NCBI RefSeq assembly: GCF_004022215.1
Contig: NZ_SAUZ01000002.1
Coordinates: 248,001-312,000 of the forward strand
Direction: 5' to 3'
Length of the DNA stretch: 64,000 bases
Source: Paenirhodobacter populi
GTDB lineage: Bacteria; Pseudomonadota; Alphaproteobacteria; Rhodobacterales; Rhodobacteraceae
In this document: piece after piece, positions 1 through 8,763 of the stretch
Position numbering within the stretch: the first letter of the stretch is position 1
Layout of the letters: every line of letters starts with the position of its first letter
Made by a program: the position numbers and the translations under genes
Notes under the pieces: generated by a model
Told to the model about the DNA's origin: nothing
Databases searched by the model: none
Seen by the model: the letters and a program-made list of their open reading frames with translations, nothing else

Positions 1-509
1 ACGACATATTCCGACGAATAGGTGCCGGTGCCGATGAAGTCGCGCGCCCCGATCGCCATCGCCGGCATCCACGGCGCCCATTGCCCCTGATCCAGAAACT
101 GGAAATGCAGGTCAAAGGACCGGTCGTAGAGCGATCCATATCCGCCCGGCTCGTCCGGATCGGGCTTCAGTCCCGGCACGCGCGAATAGCGGAAGGCCCC
201 GGTGACGCGCGGTGCGATCTGGAAGGTGATGTTGTTGCGCTGCGTCCCGCCCTGATACCAGCTCAGCGCAAGGCCCAGCTCGCCGTCCGGCCGGACCTCG
301 GCACTGGGCATGTCGATCAGGCCGGGCATGCCGAAAGTGTTGCGGCTGCCGCCGGTCAGGGGCTCCGCATGGCCGGCGGGAACGGCAGCGATGACGACGG
401 AAAAGACCCCGAGCGCGCCGGCCATCCCGGCCTTGCGTCCCTTCCTCCTGCGTCGTTTCAAGCTCTGCCCGTTCGCGCCGCGTCCCGCGTGCGTGATCGA
501 TCTGGTCAC
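1..509 (-). CDS. YjbH domain-containing protein, 3' part cut by the window edge
   Basis: This gene is open to the left edge, so only the first 169 codons are present. The best start is GTG at 509, with GGAGGG seven bases upstream; an in-frame ATG lies 28 codons later. The N-terminus is basic and is followed by a hydrophobic stretch ending in an Ala-Gly-His-Ala-Glu signal-peptide junction. The mature part reads SRNTFGMPGLIDMPSAEV and later GTGTYSSEYVV, which are typical of YjbH proteins, predicted outer-membrane beta-rich proteins linked to exopolysaccharide. The partner genes of a yjb operon are not visible. Family call is from remembered motif similarity; the exact polysaccharide role is unknown. 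Confidence 0.7.
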   Translation of the reverse strand, partial: MTRSITHAGRGANGQSLKRRRRKGRKAGMAGALGVFSVVIAAVPAGHAEPLTGGSRNTFGMPGLIDMPSAEVRPDGELGLALSWYQGGTQRNNITFQIAPRVTGAFRYSRVPGLKPDPDEPGGYGSLYDRSFDLHFQFLDQGQWAPWMPAMAIGARDFIGTGTYSSEYV

Positions 510-568
510 CGTGCCCTCCAGCGTCTTTTTTTCCAGTTTATAACGGCTTTGCGGAGATGCGCGAGAGG

Positions 569-590
569 GAAAGCCGCCGGAGCGGCAAAT
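569..590 (-). terminator. weak hairpin after the ABC ATPase gene
   Basis: Read on the minus strand, GCCGC-TCCG-GCGGC is followed by TTTCCCT. The stem is short and the T-tract imperfect, so this is only a possible terminator of the ABC transporter operon that ends at 604. Confidence 0.3.
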
Positions 591-603
591 CCCGGCAGGG
601 GGC

Positions 604-1650
604 TCAGTCCTCGATGACCAGCAGATCGGCGGAGCGCAGGCCCAGAACCACCTTTTCCCCAAGCGTCGGCGGCGCCGTGCCGGGGGTGTTGAAGGTGTCG
701 AAGGCGATCGTCTGCCCGCCCAGATCGGCCCGCAGCCGGATCACCGAGCCGAGGAAATCCACCTCGGTGATCGTGCCGGTCACCGCCGTGTCATGGCCGT
801 TCTGGCCAAGCGAGACCGCCTCGGGCCGCAGCCCCAGCGTCACCGTGCCGTCGGGCACCGGCCGGTTGAGGATGGTTTCCACCCCGGCCAGCCGCAACCG
901 GCCGATGGCGCTGTCCAGAACCTCGGCCTCGATCGTGTTGAGCGTGCCGACGAACCCGGCGACGAAACGGGTGGCGGGGCGGGAATAGATGTCCGAGGGC
1001 GTGCCCACCTGTTCGGCGATGCCCGCGTGCATGACGACGATGCGGTCGGACATCGACAGCGCCTCTTCCTGGTCATGCGTGACGAAGATCGTGGTGATGC
1101 CCAGTTCCTTCTGGATCGACCGGATTTCGTTGCGCAGCGAGACCCGCACCTTGGCGTCGAGCGCCGAAAGCGGTTCGTCCAGCAACAGCATATGCGGTTT
1201 CGGCGCCAGCGCCCGGGCCAGCGCCACCCGCTGCTGCTGCCCGCCCGAAAGCTGGAACGGATAGCGCCCGCCCAGATCCGGCAGGCCGATCAGCTCGAGC
1301 ATCTCGCCCACGCGGGTGCGGATCTCGGCGCTGCCGGCGCCCTTGACCTTCAGCCCGAAGCCGACGTTCTGCGCCACCGTCAGGTTGGGGAACAGCGCGT
1401 AGGACTGGAACACCATGCCGATGTTGCGCTGGTTCGGGCGCAGCTTCACCACGTCCTTGCCGCTGATCAGGATCGCGCCGGAAGAGGGCTCCTCGAACCC
1501 CGCGACCATGCGCAGCACCGTGGTCTTGCCGCATCCCGAAGGCCCGAGGAGCGAGATGAACTCACCCTTCTCGACGCTCAGGTTGAAGTCCTTCACCACC
1601 CGCGTCGGGCCGAAGGATTTTTCCAGATGCGAGATGTTCAGAAAGCTCAT
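604..1650 (-). CDS. ABC transporter ATP-binding protein, PotA-type (polyamine/iron/phosphonate importer family)
   Basis: The ATPase (348 residues) powers the importer encoded just upstream. It shows Walker A GPSGCGKTT near residue 38, signature LSGGQQQR, Walker B LLLDEP and switch His in THDQEEA, followed by a C-terminal TOBE-like domain that contains GLRPEAV. This arrangement is typical of PotA/FbpC/PhnT-class importers. The ATG at 1650 overlaps the permease stop as ATGA, so translation is coupled. It is the last gene of a binding protein-permease-permease-ATPase operon. Substrate cannot be read from the ATPase; polyamine is the usual default for this layout. Confidence 0.88.
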   Translation of the reverse strand: MSFLNISHLEKSFGPTRVVKDFNLSVEKGEFISLLGPSGCGKTTVLRMVAGFEEPSSGAILISGKDVVKLRPNQRNIGMVFQSYALFPNLTVAQNVGFGLKVKGAGSAEIRTRVGEMLELIGLPDLGGRYPFQLSGGQQQRVALARALAPKPHMLLLDEPLSALDAKVRVSLRNEIRSIQKELGITTIFVTHDQEEALSMSDRIVVMHAGIAEQVGTPSDIYSRPATRFVAGFVGTLNTIEAEVLDSAIGRLRLAGVETILNRPVPDGTVTLGLRPEAVSLGQNGHDTAVTGTITEVDFLGSVIRLRADLGGQTIAFDTFNTPGTAPPTLGEKVVLGLRSADLLVIED

Positions 1651-2429
1651 CGCGGTGCCTTGTCGAATTTCGAGAAACGGGTCACGAGGTTGAGAAGCCC
1701 CATGCACGCCCAGGTGATGACGAATGCGATCGTCGAAAGGGCGAAGGGCTCATAGGCCCGGTTCGCGCCCATGAGCTGCAGATACGGGCCGAAGGCCGGA
1801 CGGTTGAGCAGCGCGGCCAGCGTGAATTCCCCCATGACGATGGCGAAGGTCACGAAGGCGCCCGACAGCACCGCCACCAGCACGTTGGGCAGGATCACCT
1901 TCGCAAGGATCGTCACCCAGCCCGCGCCAAGCGACTGCGCCGCCTCGGTCAGGGTCGCCACGTCGATGGTGCGCAGCCCGGTGTCGATCGCGCGATACAT
2001 GTAGGGCAGCGACAGCGTCATGTAGCCGAACAGCAGCAGCGCATTGGTGCCCGTCAGCGAGCCGGTCAGCGGCAGCCAGCTTGAGGTGTTGTAAAGCCGG
2101 ATATAGCCGAAGACGATGACGATGGCCGGGATGACCAGCGGCAGAAGGGTGACGAATTCGATATAGGGCCGGATCCACGGCATCTTCAGCCGCACCCAGA
2201 AGGCCGTCGGCACCACCAGAAACACGCCGAAGGCGATGGTCAGCAGCGCCATCACCACCGAATACATGAAGGTCTCGCGGAAGCGCGGATCGGCCAGGAC
2301 GACGCGATAGGCCTCGAAGCTGTATTCGCCGCGCTTCATCGACAGCGAGAATTCCACCATGCCGATCAGCGGCAGGATGAAATAGGCCATGCCCAGCAGC
2401 AGGATGGCCCAGGAGGCGGCCTTTCTCAT
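1647..2429 (-). CDS. ABC transporter permease, second inner-membrane subunit
   Basis: This 260-residue integral membrane protein has a hydrophobic N-terminal helix (residues about 6-26), roughly six predicted membrane segments, and the binding-protein-dependent permease EAA loop near EAAQSLGAGWVTILAKVILP, the contact site for the ATPase. It resembles PotC-class permeases. Start ATG 2429 overlaps the upstream permease stop (ATGA) and its own stop overlaps the ATPase start, so all three are translationally coupled. Confidence 0.87.
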   Translation of the reverse strand: MRKAASWAILLLGMAYFILPLIGMVEFSLSMKRGEYSFEAYRVVLADPRFRETFMYSVVMALLTIAFGVFLVVPTAFWVRLKMPWIRPYIEFVTLLPLVIPAIVIVFGYIRLYNTSSWLPLTGSLTGTNALLLFGYMTLSLPYMYRAIDTGLRTIDVATLTEAAQSLGAGWVTILAKVILPNVLVAVLSGAFVTFAIVMGEFTLAALLNRPAFGPYLQLMGANRAYEPFALSTIAFVITWACMGLLNLVTRFSKFDKAPR

Positions 2430-3304
2430 TTCAGCCACCTTTCCGACCGGACCCGCAGCCAGATATAGACCACATTGGCGACGCCGGTGACGACGATCAT
2501 GCCGAAGGCCATCGCATAGCCCAGATGCGGATTGCCCAGCACGTCGCCGCGGATCTGCGCGAACAGCATGATCGGCACGATGTTCAGCGACGATCCCGTC
2601 AGCGCGATGGCCGTGGCGACGGCGCCGAAGGCATTGGCGAAGAGCAGCGCGAAGGTGCCGAGGATCGCCGGAAACAGGATCGGCAGCGCCACCATGCGCC
2701 AGTATTGCACGGCGCTGGCGCCAAGGCATTCCGCCGCCTCGCGCCAGTCGCGGCGCAGCCCTTCCAGCGCCGGGGTGATGATCAGGATCATCAGCGGGAT
2801 CTGAAAGAACAGATAGGTGATCGTCAGGCCCCAGAAGCTGAGGATGTTGAACCCCATGGCCCGCAGGTTGATGCCGAATTCCGTGCGCAGGAACACCGTC
2901 ACCAGACCGAGCGGCCCGAGCGTCGCCAGAAACGCGAAGGCCAGCGGCACGCCCGCGAAATTCGAGGCGACCCCCGAGAATGTCATCAGCGGCGAACGGA
3001 TGACCTTGGGCAATCCGCCCAGCACCACCGCCGCCGCCATCAGGAAGCCGATCAGGCAGCCGATCGCCGAGGAGGCGAACGAGATCTTGATCGAGATCCA
3101 GTAGCTGTTGAGGATGGAGGTGGTGAACAGGCCGCGGATATTGTCCAGCGTGAAGCCGCCCGCAGGCGTCTGGAAGGCGCCGATCACGATCTTCATCGTC
3201 GGCGCGATCAGGAACAGGGCGATGAACAGGCCGAAGGGCAGCAGGCCGAGCCATGTCAGCGGAAGGCGCCTGCGCGCCGTGACGGGGGGAGGGGTATCGG
3301 TCAC
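2426..3304 (-). CDS. ABC transporter permease, first inner-membrane subunit
   Basis: A PotB-class permease of 292 residues. The chosen start is GTG at 3304, giving a short polar leader before the first membrane helix (LGLLPFGLFIALFLIAP). Upstream in-frame codons read as repetitive Arg/Pro-rich sequence and lie between genes, so a longer start is unlikely. The EAA loop is visible at EAAECLGASAVQYWRMVALP. The GTG start and a distant GGAG suggest less efficient initiation than the binding-protein gene, as expected for a membrane subunit. Overlaps the second permease by ATGA. Confidence 0.85.
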   Translation of the reverse strand: MTDTPPPVTARRRLPLTWLGLLPFGLFIALFLIAPTMKIVIGAFQTPAGGFTLDNIRGLFTTSILNSYWISIKISFASSAIGCLIGFLMAAAVVLGGLPKVIRSPLMTFSGVASNFAGVPLAFAFLATLGPLGLVTVFLRTEFGINLRAMGFNILSFWGLTITYLFFQIPLMILIITPALEGLRRDWREAAECLGASAVQYWRMVALPILFPAILGTFALLFANAFGAVATAIALTGSSLNIVPIMLFAQIRGDVLGNPHLGYAMAFGMIVVTGVANVVYIWLRVRSERWLK

Positions 3305-3390
3305 GTGTAGGTCCGGCTTTCTCCGAAACGAAGGTCCGCGCGCCGGACGGGACCGGCGCGCGGATGCAGGCGGAGCGGGCTCCGCCGATG

Positions 3391-4506
3391 TTATTGCACG
3401 TTGGCGCCGACGACCGAATCCCAGCTGCCGGTGACGGCGGCCTTGTTCTCGTCGACTTCTTCCAGCGTCGGGAAATAGGCCTTGGCATAGGCTTCGGCCG
3501 GGGGCAAGGCGTCCAGCAGCTCGGCCGGGATCTTGCCCGCCGCCGACATCGCGTTGAAGCGCGCCGGGTGGCAGTAGCCCTTCAGCCAGCCGGTCTGGCC
3601 CTCGTCGGAGTAGAGGTATTCCATCCACAGCTTCGCCGCGTTCGGATGCGGCGCATGGGCCGAAATCGCCTGAACATAGACACCCGCGAGAACGCCCGAA
3701 GCCGGAACCACGACATCCGCCGGCGGGTTGCCGTTCAGCCCGTCACGCCAGGACAGCGCGTTGTAGTCCCAGGCGATGACGATCGGCGTCGCACCCTGCG
3801 CGAGCGTGCCCGCCTTGCCGATCGTCGGCACGAAGTTGCCCGCCGCGTTCAGCTTCTTGAAGAACTCAAGACCCTTTTCCCCGGCTTCCTTGCCCGAGGC
3901 GCCGCCTTCGGCAAGGCCCGCGGCCAGAACGCTCAGGATCGCCTGGTTCGAGGCGCGCGGATCACCCGCCAGCGCCACCTGACCGGCATATTCCGGCTTC
4001 AGCAGATCCGACCAGTCGGCCGGAACGGTATCCACGAGGTCCTTGTTCACCATGAAGGACATCACGCCGTAATAGTCGCCGTACCAGTAGCCGTCGGCGT
4101 CCTTGATCTCGTCCGGGATCTCGTCCCAGGTGGAGACCTTGTAGGGCTGAAGGAGCCCTTCTTCCTTCGCCTGCGGACCGAAGGCGAGGCCCACGTCGAT
4201 CACGTCGGGCGCCTGCGGGCCGGTGTTGCCCTTGTTGGCGCGGATCGCCTCGAGCTCGTCGGCGGAACCGGCGTCGGGGTTCAGCTCGTTGACGGTGATT
4301 TCCGGATATTTCGCCTTGAAGCCGGCGATCACGTCGCCATAGCCACACCAGCTGTGCGGCAGGGCGATGGTGGTCAGCATGCCTTCCTTCTTGGCGGCGG
4401 CTTCCAGCGAGGCCAGATCCTCGGCCTGGACAAGGGCGGTCGTGGCCAGCAGCGCGGCCGCACCGGCAAGGCCGCCTTTCAGCCAGCGCGCAGGATGCTT
4501 CGTCAT
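3391..4506 (-). CDS. ABC transporter periplasmic solute-binding protein, PotD-like (family 1 extracellular binding protein)
   Basis: The protein (371 residues) has a clear signal peptide: a basic start MTKHPARWLKGG, a hydrophobic Ala/Leu core, and a likely cleavage after ALVQA. The mature part is a two-lobed binding protein with motifs SWCGYGDVIAGFKAKYP and YYGVMSFMVNKDLV that recall polyamine/2-aminoethylphosphonate-type binding proteins. ATG 4506 is preferred because GGGGAG lies eight bases upstream; a TTG two codons earlier is possible. It is first in the operon and separated by 86 bases from the first permease, as usual for an excess binding subunit. The ligand is not known; polyamine is my best guess. 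Confidence 0.82.
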   Translation of the reverse strand: MTKHPARWLKGGLAGAAALLATTALVQAEDLASLEAAAKKEGMLTTIALPHSWCGYGDVIAGFKAKYPEITVNELNPDAGSADELEAIRANKGNTGPQAPDVIDVGLAFGPQAKEEGLLQPYKVSTWDEIPDEIKDADGYWYGDYYGVMSFMVNKDLVDTVPADWSDLLKPEYAGQVALAGDPRASNQAILSVLAAGLAEGGASGKEAGEKGLEFFKKLNAAGNFVPTIGKAGTLAQGATPIVIAWDYNALSWRDGLNGNPPADVVVPASGVLAGVYVQAISAHAPHPNAAKLWMEYLYSDEGQTGWLKGYCHPARFNAMSAAGKIPAELLDALPPAEAYAKAYFPTLEEVDENKAAVTGSWDSVVGANVQ

Positions 4507-4829
4507 CTTCAATTCTCCCCATCGGTCGGAAGTGCGGGCCCGGAACGGGCGCTATCTGCTCCTAGGTGCGTTCCATGACAATCATGCGACACAGGCACCC
4601 GGGCCGCGGTTTTATTGATTCACGGGTCAACACTTGCCCGAAATTCCGACCGTTGCAACAAAACTGTTGCAATACCGTCATCTTCCGGCCGGGCCACATA
4701 TTCTGCGCAGGAAATAGGCAGCTCCGGCGCGCAGGTGTTTCCCATCGTCGCGGCAGCGCGGCGCGGTAGGCAGACGGACGAGAATCTGTTTAGGTCGGAC
4801 AGCAGGCGGAACCGGGGAGGGGGACGGAC
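4507..4829. other. divergent intergenic region between the ABC importer and parA
   Basis: About 320 bases without a gene. It is less GC-rich than its surroundings around 4600-4700. The one clear element is a 7-bp inverted repeat at 4653-4672, listed separately. The promoters for both divergent transcripts should lie here, but I could not fix a convincing -35/-10 pair. Confidence 0.6.
4653..4672. promoter_or_regulatory. inverted repeat TTGCAAC-N6-GTTGCAA, candidate operator
   Basis: A perfect 7-bp inverted repeat with a six-base AT-rich spacer lies midway between two divergent genes, about 150 bases from each start. The size and symmetry suit a dimeric HTH repressor. No regulator gene adjoins it, so the factor is unknown. 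Confidence 0.4.
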
Positions 4830-5474
4830 ATGACGGGCAGGGTGATCACCGTGGCGCAGCAGAAGGGCGGGGCGGGCAAGACCACGCTCGCCGTCAATCT
4901 GGCGACGGCATTGCTGCGGCAGGGGCGGCACGTGGCGCTGCTGGACACGGATCCGCAGGGCTCGCTCGGCCGCTGGTTCATGACGCGGCGCGCCAGTCTG
5001 TCCGATGTCGGGGTCGATTTCTCGACCTCCTCCGCCTGGGGGGTCAGCTACGAGGTCGAAAAGCTGCGCCGTCAGGTCGATGTGGTGATCGTCGACACCC
5101 CGCCCAAGGTCGACAGCGACCTTCGCCCGGCGCTGCGCGAGGCGGATGTGATTCTGGTGCCGATCGCCGCCAGCCTGATGGATCTGTGGGCGACGGAGGG
5201 GGTGCTCGACCTCGCCCGGCGCGAGGGAAAGCGCCCGAAACTGGTGCTGAACCGGGTGCGGGGCCGCACGCGGCTGGATGCCGAGGTGCGGGCCGCGGCA
5301 GAGGCGCTGGAAGGCGACCTGCTGCCCGCGACGCTGGCGCATCGGGTGATCTATGCGGAAACGCTGGGGCAGGGGCTCGGCGTGGTCGAGGCCCGGCGCA
5401 GTCCTGCCGTGGCGGAGGTCGAGGCGCTTCTGCTCGCCGTCATGGCCGCGGCGGAGGCTTCCGACGCGGCCTGA
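4830..5474 (+). CDS. ParA/MinD-family ATPase without a ParB neighbour
   Basis: A 214-residue deviant Walker ATPase. The P-loop KGGAGKTT is at residues 12-19, the switch DTDPQGSLGRW follows near 41, and VVIVDTPPK near 87 is the second Walker motif. Members of this family position DNA, chemosensory arrays or other cargo by nucleotide-dependent dimerisation. The start ATG has GGAGGGGG upstream. No parB, parS cluster or replication gene is nearby, so this is an orphan ParA rather than the chromosomal parAB pair. It could serve cargo positioning. A MITE begins seven bases after its stop. Confidence 0.85.
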   Translation: MTGRVITVAQQKGGAGKTTLAVNLATALLRQGRHVALLDTDPQGSLGRWFMTRRASLSDVGVDFSTSSAWGVSYEVEKLRRQVDVVIVDTPPKVDSDLRPALREADVILVPIAASLMDLWATEGVLDLARREGKRPKLVLNRVRGRTRLDAEVRAAAEALEGDLLPATLAHRVIYAETLGQGLGVVEARRSPAVAEVEALLLAVMAAAEASDAA

Positions 5475-5480
5475 AGGGCC

Positions 5481-5639
5481 GAGGGCGTGTCAAAACCCGG
5501 ATTCGGCATCGCAACGCAGAATGCGGTTCTCCACAGTGGCACCTATGTTCGCATCGACGCGTCTATATGGCCCGAGGCTGGCTTCACGATGGAACTCGTT
5601 CTACGCCGCCGTCATGAAGGCGCGTCCTGACACAGCCTC
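5481..5639 (-). mobile_element. MITE-like element, copy A (about 159 bp, imperfect terminal inverted repeats)
   Basis: The ends read GAGGGCGTGTCAAAACCCG on the left and, reversed, GAGGCTGTGTCAGGACGCG on the right; 14 of 19 positions match. There is no coding capacity. The element inserted directly after the parA stop. A diverged copy lies at 45336-45487 and shares the ends plus GCGCCTT(C/T)ATGAC just inside. Ends of the TGTGTCAAAAC type are common among IS elements, so this is probably a non-autonomous derivative; the parent IS is not in this window. Confidence 0.6.
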
Positions 5640-5732
5640 GGCCGTAAGACCCGCGGCCCCCGGAAAACGCCGCCGCCCTGTCACATCCCGCGCCTCACCA
5701 ACGTCATCGCAGGATGCAAGGAAATCCCCCTG

Positions 5733-5804
5733 CCGTCGTTTTTCCATAAATATCCCGGGGGTGAATTCGCTGAAAGCGAAGAGGGGGCTGGACCCCTCCT
5801 CCCC
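5733..5804 (-). repeat. dispersed hairpin repeat, copy 1
   Basis: Read on the minus strand directly after the aminotransferase stop: a G/C-rich hairpin, then a TTCGCT-TTC-AGCGAA hairpin, then the conserved block CCCCGGGATATTTATGG. Seven copies occur in this window; the inner hairpin differs in sequence but keeps pairing. It may act at the 3' end of the transcript. Confidence 0.8.
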
Positions 5805-5812
5805 GTTCGCCA

Positions 5813-7171
5813 TCAGGCGACTTCGGCAAACACCTTCTTCAGCGCCTTGTCGAGTTTCTCGAACATCTCGTCCATCTGCCCCTCGGTCAGGATGAACGGC
5901 GGGCAGAGCACCACCGACTGGCCGAGCGGGCGGCAGATCAGGCCAAGGTCGGTGCAGGTATTGGCGATCCGCTCCGACACCGAGAGGGTCGAGGCGAAAG
6001 GCGTCTTCGTCGCGCGGTCCGCCACCGCCTCCAGCGCCCACATGTAGCCGATGCCGCGCAATTCGCCGATGTTCGGGTTCTTCGCGATCTCGGCCAGCCC
6101 GGCCTCCAGCCGCGGGGCAAGACGCACGACGTTGTCCGCCAGCCCCTCGTTCATCACCACGTCGATCGCCTTCAGCGCGATGGCGCAGCCGACCGGATGG
6201 CCCGAGGCGGTGAAGCCATGCGGGAATTCCTCGATCGCCTCCGAGGCGGCCTGCACCCGGTCCGCCAGTTCCGGCCCGAGGATCACCGCTCCCATCGGGA
6301 AGAACCCGGCGGTAATGTTCTTCGACGAAATGATCGCGTCGGGCATGAAGTCATAGGTCTGGCTGCCCCAGGTGTTGCCGGTGCGGCCGAATCCGCAGAT
6401 CACCTCGTCGGCGATGAAGGGGATGCCGTATTTCTTCAGGATCGGCGCGACGGCCTGGAAATAGCCCTTGGACGGCGGGATGACCCCGCCCGCGCCCATC
6501 ACCGGCTCGGCGAAGAAACCGGCGATCGTGTCGGCGCCCTCCTTGATGATCGTGGCTTCCAGCTCGGCGGCCATGCGGGCGGTGAACTGTTCCTCGGTCT
6601 CGCCGGGTTTGCCGTTGCGCCAGTAATGCGGGCAGGACAGGTGCAGGAAGCCCGGCAGCGGCAGGCCGAAGACCGAATTGTAGGGCTTGCCGGTCATCGA
6701 GGCCGACACTGCCGTCACCCCGTGATAGGCGTTCTGCCGGGTCAGGATCTTGCGCTTCTGCGGCTTGCCCTCGGCCTGATGCAGGAACCACAGGATCTTG
6801 ACCATCGTATCGTTCGCCTCGGACCCCGAGTTGGTATAGAACACCCGGCCCCGGTCGAAGGGCGACACCTCGACAAGCTTTTCGCTCAGCAGCACCGTCT
6901 GATCCGACATCCGCCCGAAAAAGGCGTGATAGCCCGGAAAGCGCGCATATTGATCCTGCGCCGCCTTGATCAGCCCCGGATGGTCGAAGCCCGCGACCAT
7001 GTTCCACAGCCCCGAATTGGAATCGAGATACTTGCGCCCCTTGGTGTCGAAGACATAGGGTCCCTCGCCATGCGTCACGACGACCGCGCCGCGTTCGTGG
7101 ACCGAAGGCAGGTCGGTGAAGCCGTAAAGCGAATATTCGTCCGCCCTGGCTTCCCAGCTGTTGTTGCCCAT
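5813..7171 (-). CDS. class III (omega) aminotransferase, PLP-dependent
   Basis: The 452-residue enzyme has the full length and motifs of class III aminotransferases: TNSGSEANDT for phosphate binding, ADEVICGFGRTG with the PLP-pyridine aspartate, and SSKNITAGFFPMGAV containing the Schiff-base lysine. Such enzymes move an amino group from a terminal amine (putrescine, beta-alanine, taurine, diamine) to pyruvate or 2-oxoglutarate. The ATG at 7171 has AAGGAGAG six bases upstream. The nearby PotD-like importer would fit polyamine use, and the pyrimidine genes at 40 kb would fit beta-alanine, but sequence alone does not decide the substrate. Confidence 0.88.
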   Translation of the reverse strand: MGNNSWEARADEYSLYGFTDLPSVHERGAVVVTHGEGPYVFDTKGRKYLDSNSGLWNMVAGFDHPGLIKAAQDQYARFPGYHAFFGRMSDQTVLLSEKLVEVSPFDRGRVFYTNSGSEANDTMVKILWFLHQAEGKPQKRKILTRQNAYHGVTAVSASMTGKPYNSVFGLPLPGFLHLSCPHYWRNGKPGETEEQFTARMAAELEATIIKEGADTIAGFFAEPVMGAGGVIPPSKGYFQAVAPILKKYGIPFIADEVICGFGRTGNTWGSQTYDFMPDAIISSKNITAGFFPMGAVILGPELADRVQAASEAIEEFPHGFTASGHPVGCAIALKAIDVVMNEGLADNVVRLAPRLEAGLAEIAKNPNIGELRGIGYMWALEAVADRATKTPFASTLSVSERIANTCTDLGLICRPLGQSVVLCPPFILTEGQMDEMFEKLDKALKKVFAEVA

Positions 7172-7277
7172 GATGCTCTCCTTGATCCTGTTCGCCCGAA
7201 ATTCCGGTTGTGGGCAGGCTATCCGCGCCAACGGCGGCGTCAATGGGCGGGGCTTGGGGCGGCGCGCTTTTCGCGGC

Positions 7278-7305
7278 TTGCTTTTCCGGCCGATCCGCGT
7301 ATAAG
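7278..7305 (+). promoter_or_regulatory. candidate promoter for rpsF-rpsR-rplI
   Basis: TTGCTT, a 16-base spacer and TATAAG lie about 100 bases upstream of the rpsF start, in the correct direction and in an otherwise GC-rich region. This is a good match to a housekeeping promoter. Confidence 0.45.
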
Positions 7306-7404
7306 GCCCGGACTTCCGCAATCATCTGAACCGGCGGAGCCTCTCGTGGCGGGCAGCGGAAGTTTTGCCCTCCTATGAAGCCGCCCATTGCAACAGGAGC
7401 ATAC

Positions 7405-7794
7405 ATGCCGCTTTACGAGCATGTCCTCATCGCGCGTCAGGACCTGTCCAACGCGCAGGCCGAAGGCCTCGTCGAACATTTCTCGACCGTTCTCGCCGAC
7501 AACGGCGGCAAGGTCGTCGCCTCGGAATACTGGGGCGTCAAGACGATGGCGTACAAGATCAACAAGAACCGCAAGGGGCATTACGCCTATCTGCGCACCG
7601 ACGCACCCTCTGCCGCCGTGCAGGAAATGGAACGTCTGGCCCGCCTGCATGACGATGTCATGCGCGTCCTGACCGTCAAGGTCGACGCCCACGAGGACGG
7701 CCCCTCGATCCAGATGCAGAAGCGCGAAGAGCGTGATGACCGTGGCCCGCGTGGCGACCGCGACGACCGCGGCCCGCGCCGCGAACGTCGTTGA
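7405..7794 (+). CDS. rpsF: 30S ribosomal protein S6
   Basis: S6 (129 residues) binds the central domain of 16S rRNA together with S18. The N-terminus [15 protein letters not shown] is diagnostic. The C-terminal tail, from about residue 110, is a charged Arg/Asp/Gly repeat ([19 protein letters not shown]), longer than in enterics and typical of alphaproteobacteria. Start ATG 7405 is preceded by CAGGAGC; an upstream in-frame ATG would add ten residues without a ribosome site. First gene of the conserved rpsF-rpsR-rplI operon. Confidence 0.97.
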   Translation: MPLYEHVLIARQDLSNAQAEGLVEHFSTVLADNGGKVVASEYWGVKTMAYKINKNRKGHYAYLRTDAPSAAVQEMERLARLHDDVMRVLTVKVDAHEDGPSIQMQKREERDDRGPRGDRDDRGPRRERR

Positions 7795-7810
7795 TCGGAG
7801 GACTGTAACC

Positions 7811-8038
7811 ATGGCCAACAAACCGTTTTTCCGCCGCCGCAAGGTCTGCCCGTTCTCGGGCGACAACGCGCCGAAGATCGACTACAAGGACACCCGTCTG
7901 CTGCAGCGCTACATCAGCGAACGCGGCAAGATCGTCCCCGCCCGCATCACCGCCGTCTCGGCCAAGAAGCAACGCGAACTCGCCCGCGCCATCAAGCGCG
8001 CCCGCTTCCTCGCGCTGCTTCCCTACGCCGTGAAGTAA
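7811..8038 (+). CDS. rpsR: 30S ribosomal protein S18
   Basis: S18 (75 residues) starts [17 protein letters not shown] and carries the conserved [17 protein letters not shown] core that contacts 16S rRNA and S6. The ATG at 7811 is 16 bases after the rpsF stop, with CGGAGGA upstream. A longer open frame extends 26 codons into rpsF, but it lacks family similarity and should be ignored. Confidence 0.97.
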   Translation: MANKPFFRRRKVCPFSGDNAPKIDYKDTRLLQRYISERGKIVPARITAVSAKKQRELARAIKRARFLALLPYAVK

Positions 8039-8050
8039 GGAGCCAGACCC

Positions 8051-8623
8051 ATGCAAGTCATCCTCCTGGAACGTGTGGCCAAGCTTGGCCAGATGGGCGA
8101 GGTCGTCAACGTCAAGGACGGTTACGCCCGCAACTTCCTGCTGCCGCAGGGCAAGGCGCTGCGCGCGAACGACGCCAACATCAAGTCGTTCGAGACCCGC
8201 AAGGCGCAGCTCGAAGCGCGCAACCTGGAAACGAAGAAGGAAGCCGAATCGCTGGCCGAAAAGCTGGCGGGTCAGTCCTTCATCGTGATCCGCTCGGCGT
8301 CGGACGCCGGTGCGCTCTACGGTTCGGTCACCCCGCGTGACGCCGCCGAGGCAGCCACCGCCGGTGGTTTCTCGATCGACCGCAAGCAGATCGCGCTCAA
8401 GGCGCCGATCAAGGATCTGGGCCTGCACGAAGTGCATGTCGTCCTGCATCCCGAAGTCGATGTGACGATCACGCTGAACGTCGCGCGCTCGCCCGAGGAA
8501 GCCGAGCTTCAGGCTTCGGGCAAGTCGATTCAGGAACTCGCCGCCGAGAAGGAGGCCGAGGCCGAATTCGAGATCGCCGAGCTGTTCGACGAAGTCGGCG
8601 CCGCCGCGGGCGACGAAGAATAA
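8051..8623 (+). CDS. rplI: 50S ribosomal protein L9
   Basis: L9 (190 residues) has the N-terminal rRNA-binding domain [34 protein letters not shown], the long connecting helix and the C-terminal domain ending near residue 150. The extra acidic tail (about 40 residues rich in Glu/Ala) is characteristic of alphaproteobacterial L9 and explains the length compared with about 149 in E. coli. Last gene of the ribosomal operon, followed by a strong terminator. Confidence 0.97.
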   Translation: MQVILLERVAKLGQMGEVVNVKDGYARNFLLPQGKALRANDANIKSFETRKAQLEARNLETKKEAESLAEKLAGQSFIVIRSASDAGALYGSVTPRDAAEAATAGGFSIDRKQIALKAPIKDLGLHEVHVVLHPEVDVTITLNVARSPEEAELQASGKSIQELAAEKEAEAEFEIAELFDEVGAAAGDEE

Positions 8624-8648
8624 TCCCTCCCTTTACGGGAAGGACCGG

Positions 8649-8678
8649 AACCGCGCCCCGCAAAGGGCGCGGTTTTTT
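8649..8678 (+). terminator. intrinsic terminator of the rpsF operon
   Basis: AACCGCGCCC pairs with GGGCGCGGTT around a six-base loop and is followed by a run of T. It lies 26 bases after the rplI stop. Confidence 0.85.
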
Positions 8679-8763
8679 CATGCGCGGATGACGGTTGCCG
8701 GGATCGCGGAATTGCGGGCCGGGGGGAAGGGGCTGCCGGATTCCAACCGGAAACGGCTGTGGA

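Noticed and set aside
5481-5639. MITE copy A considered as a small RNA gene or part of parA
   Set aside because: The parA stop precedes it, the ends form inverted repeats, and a diverged copy with the same ends lies at 45336.
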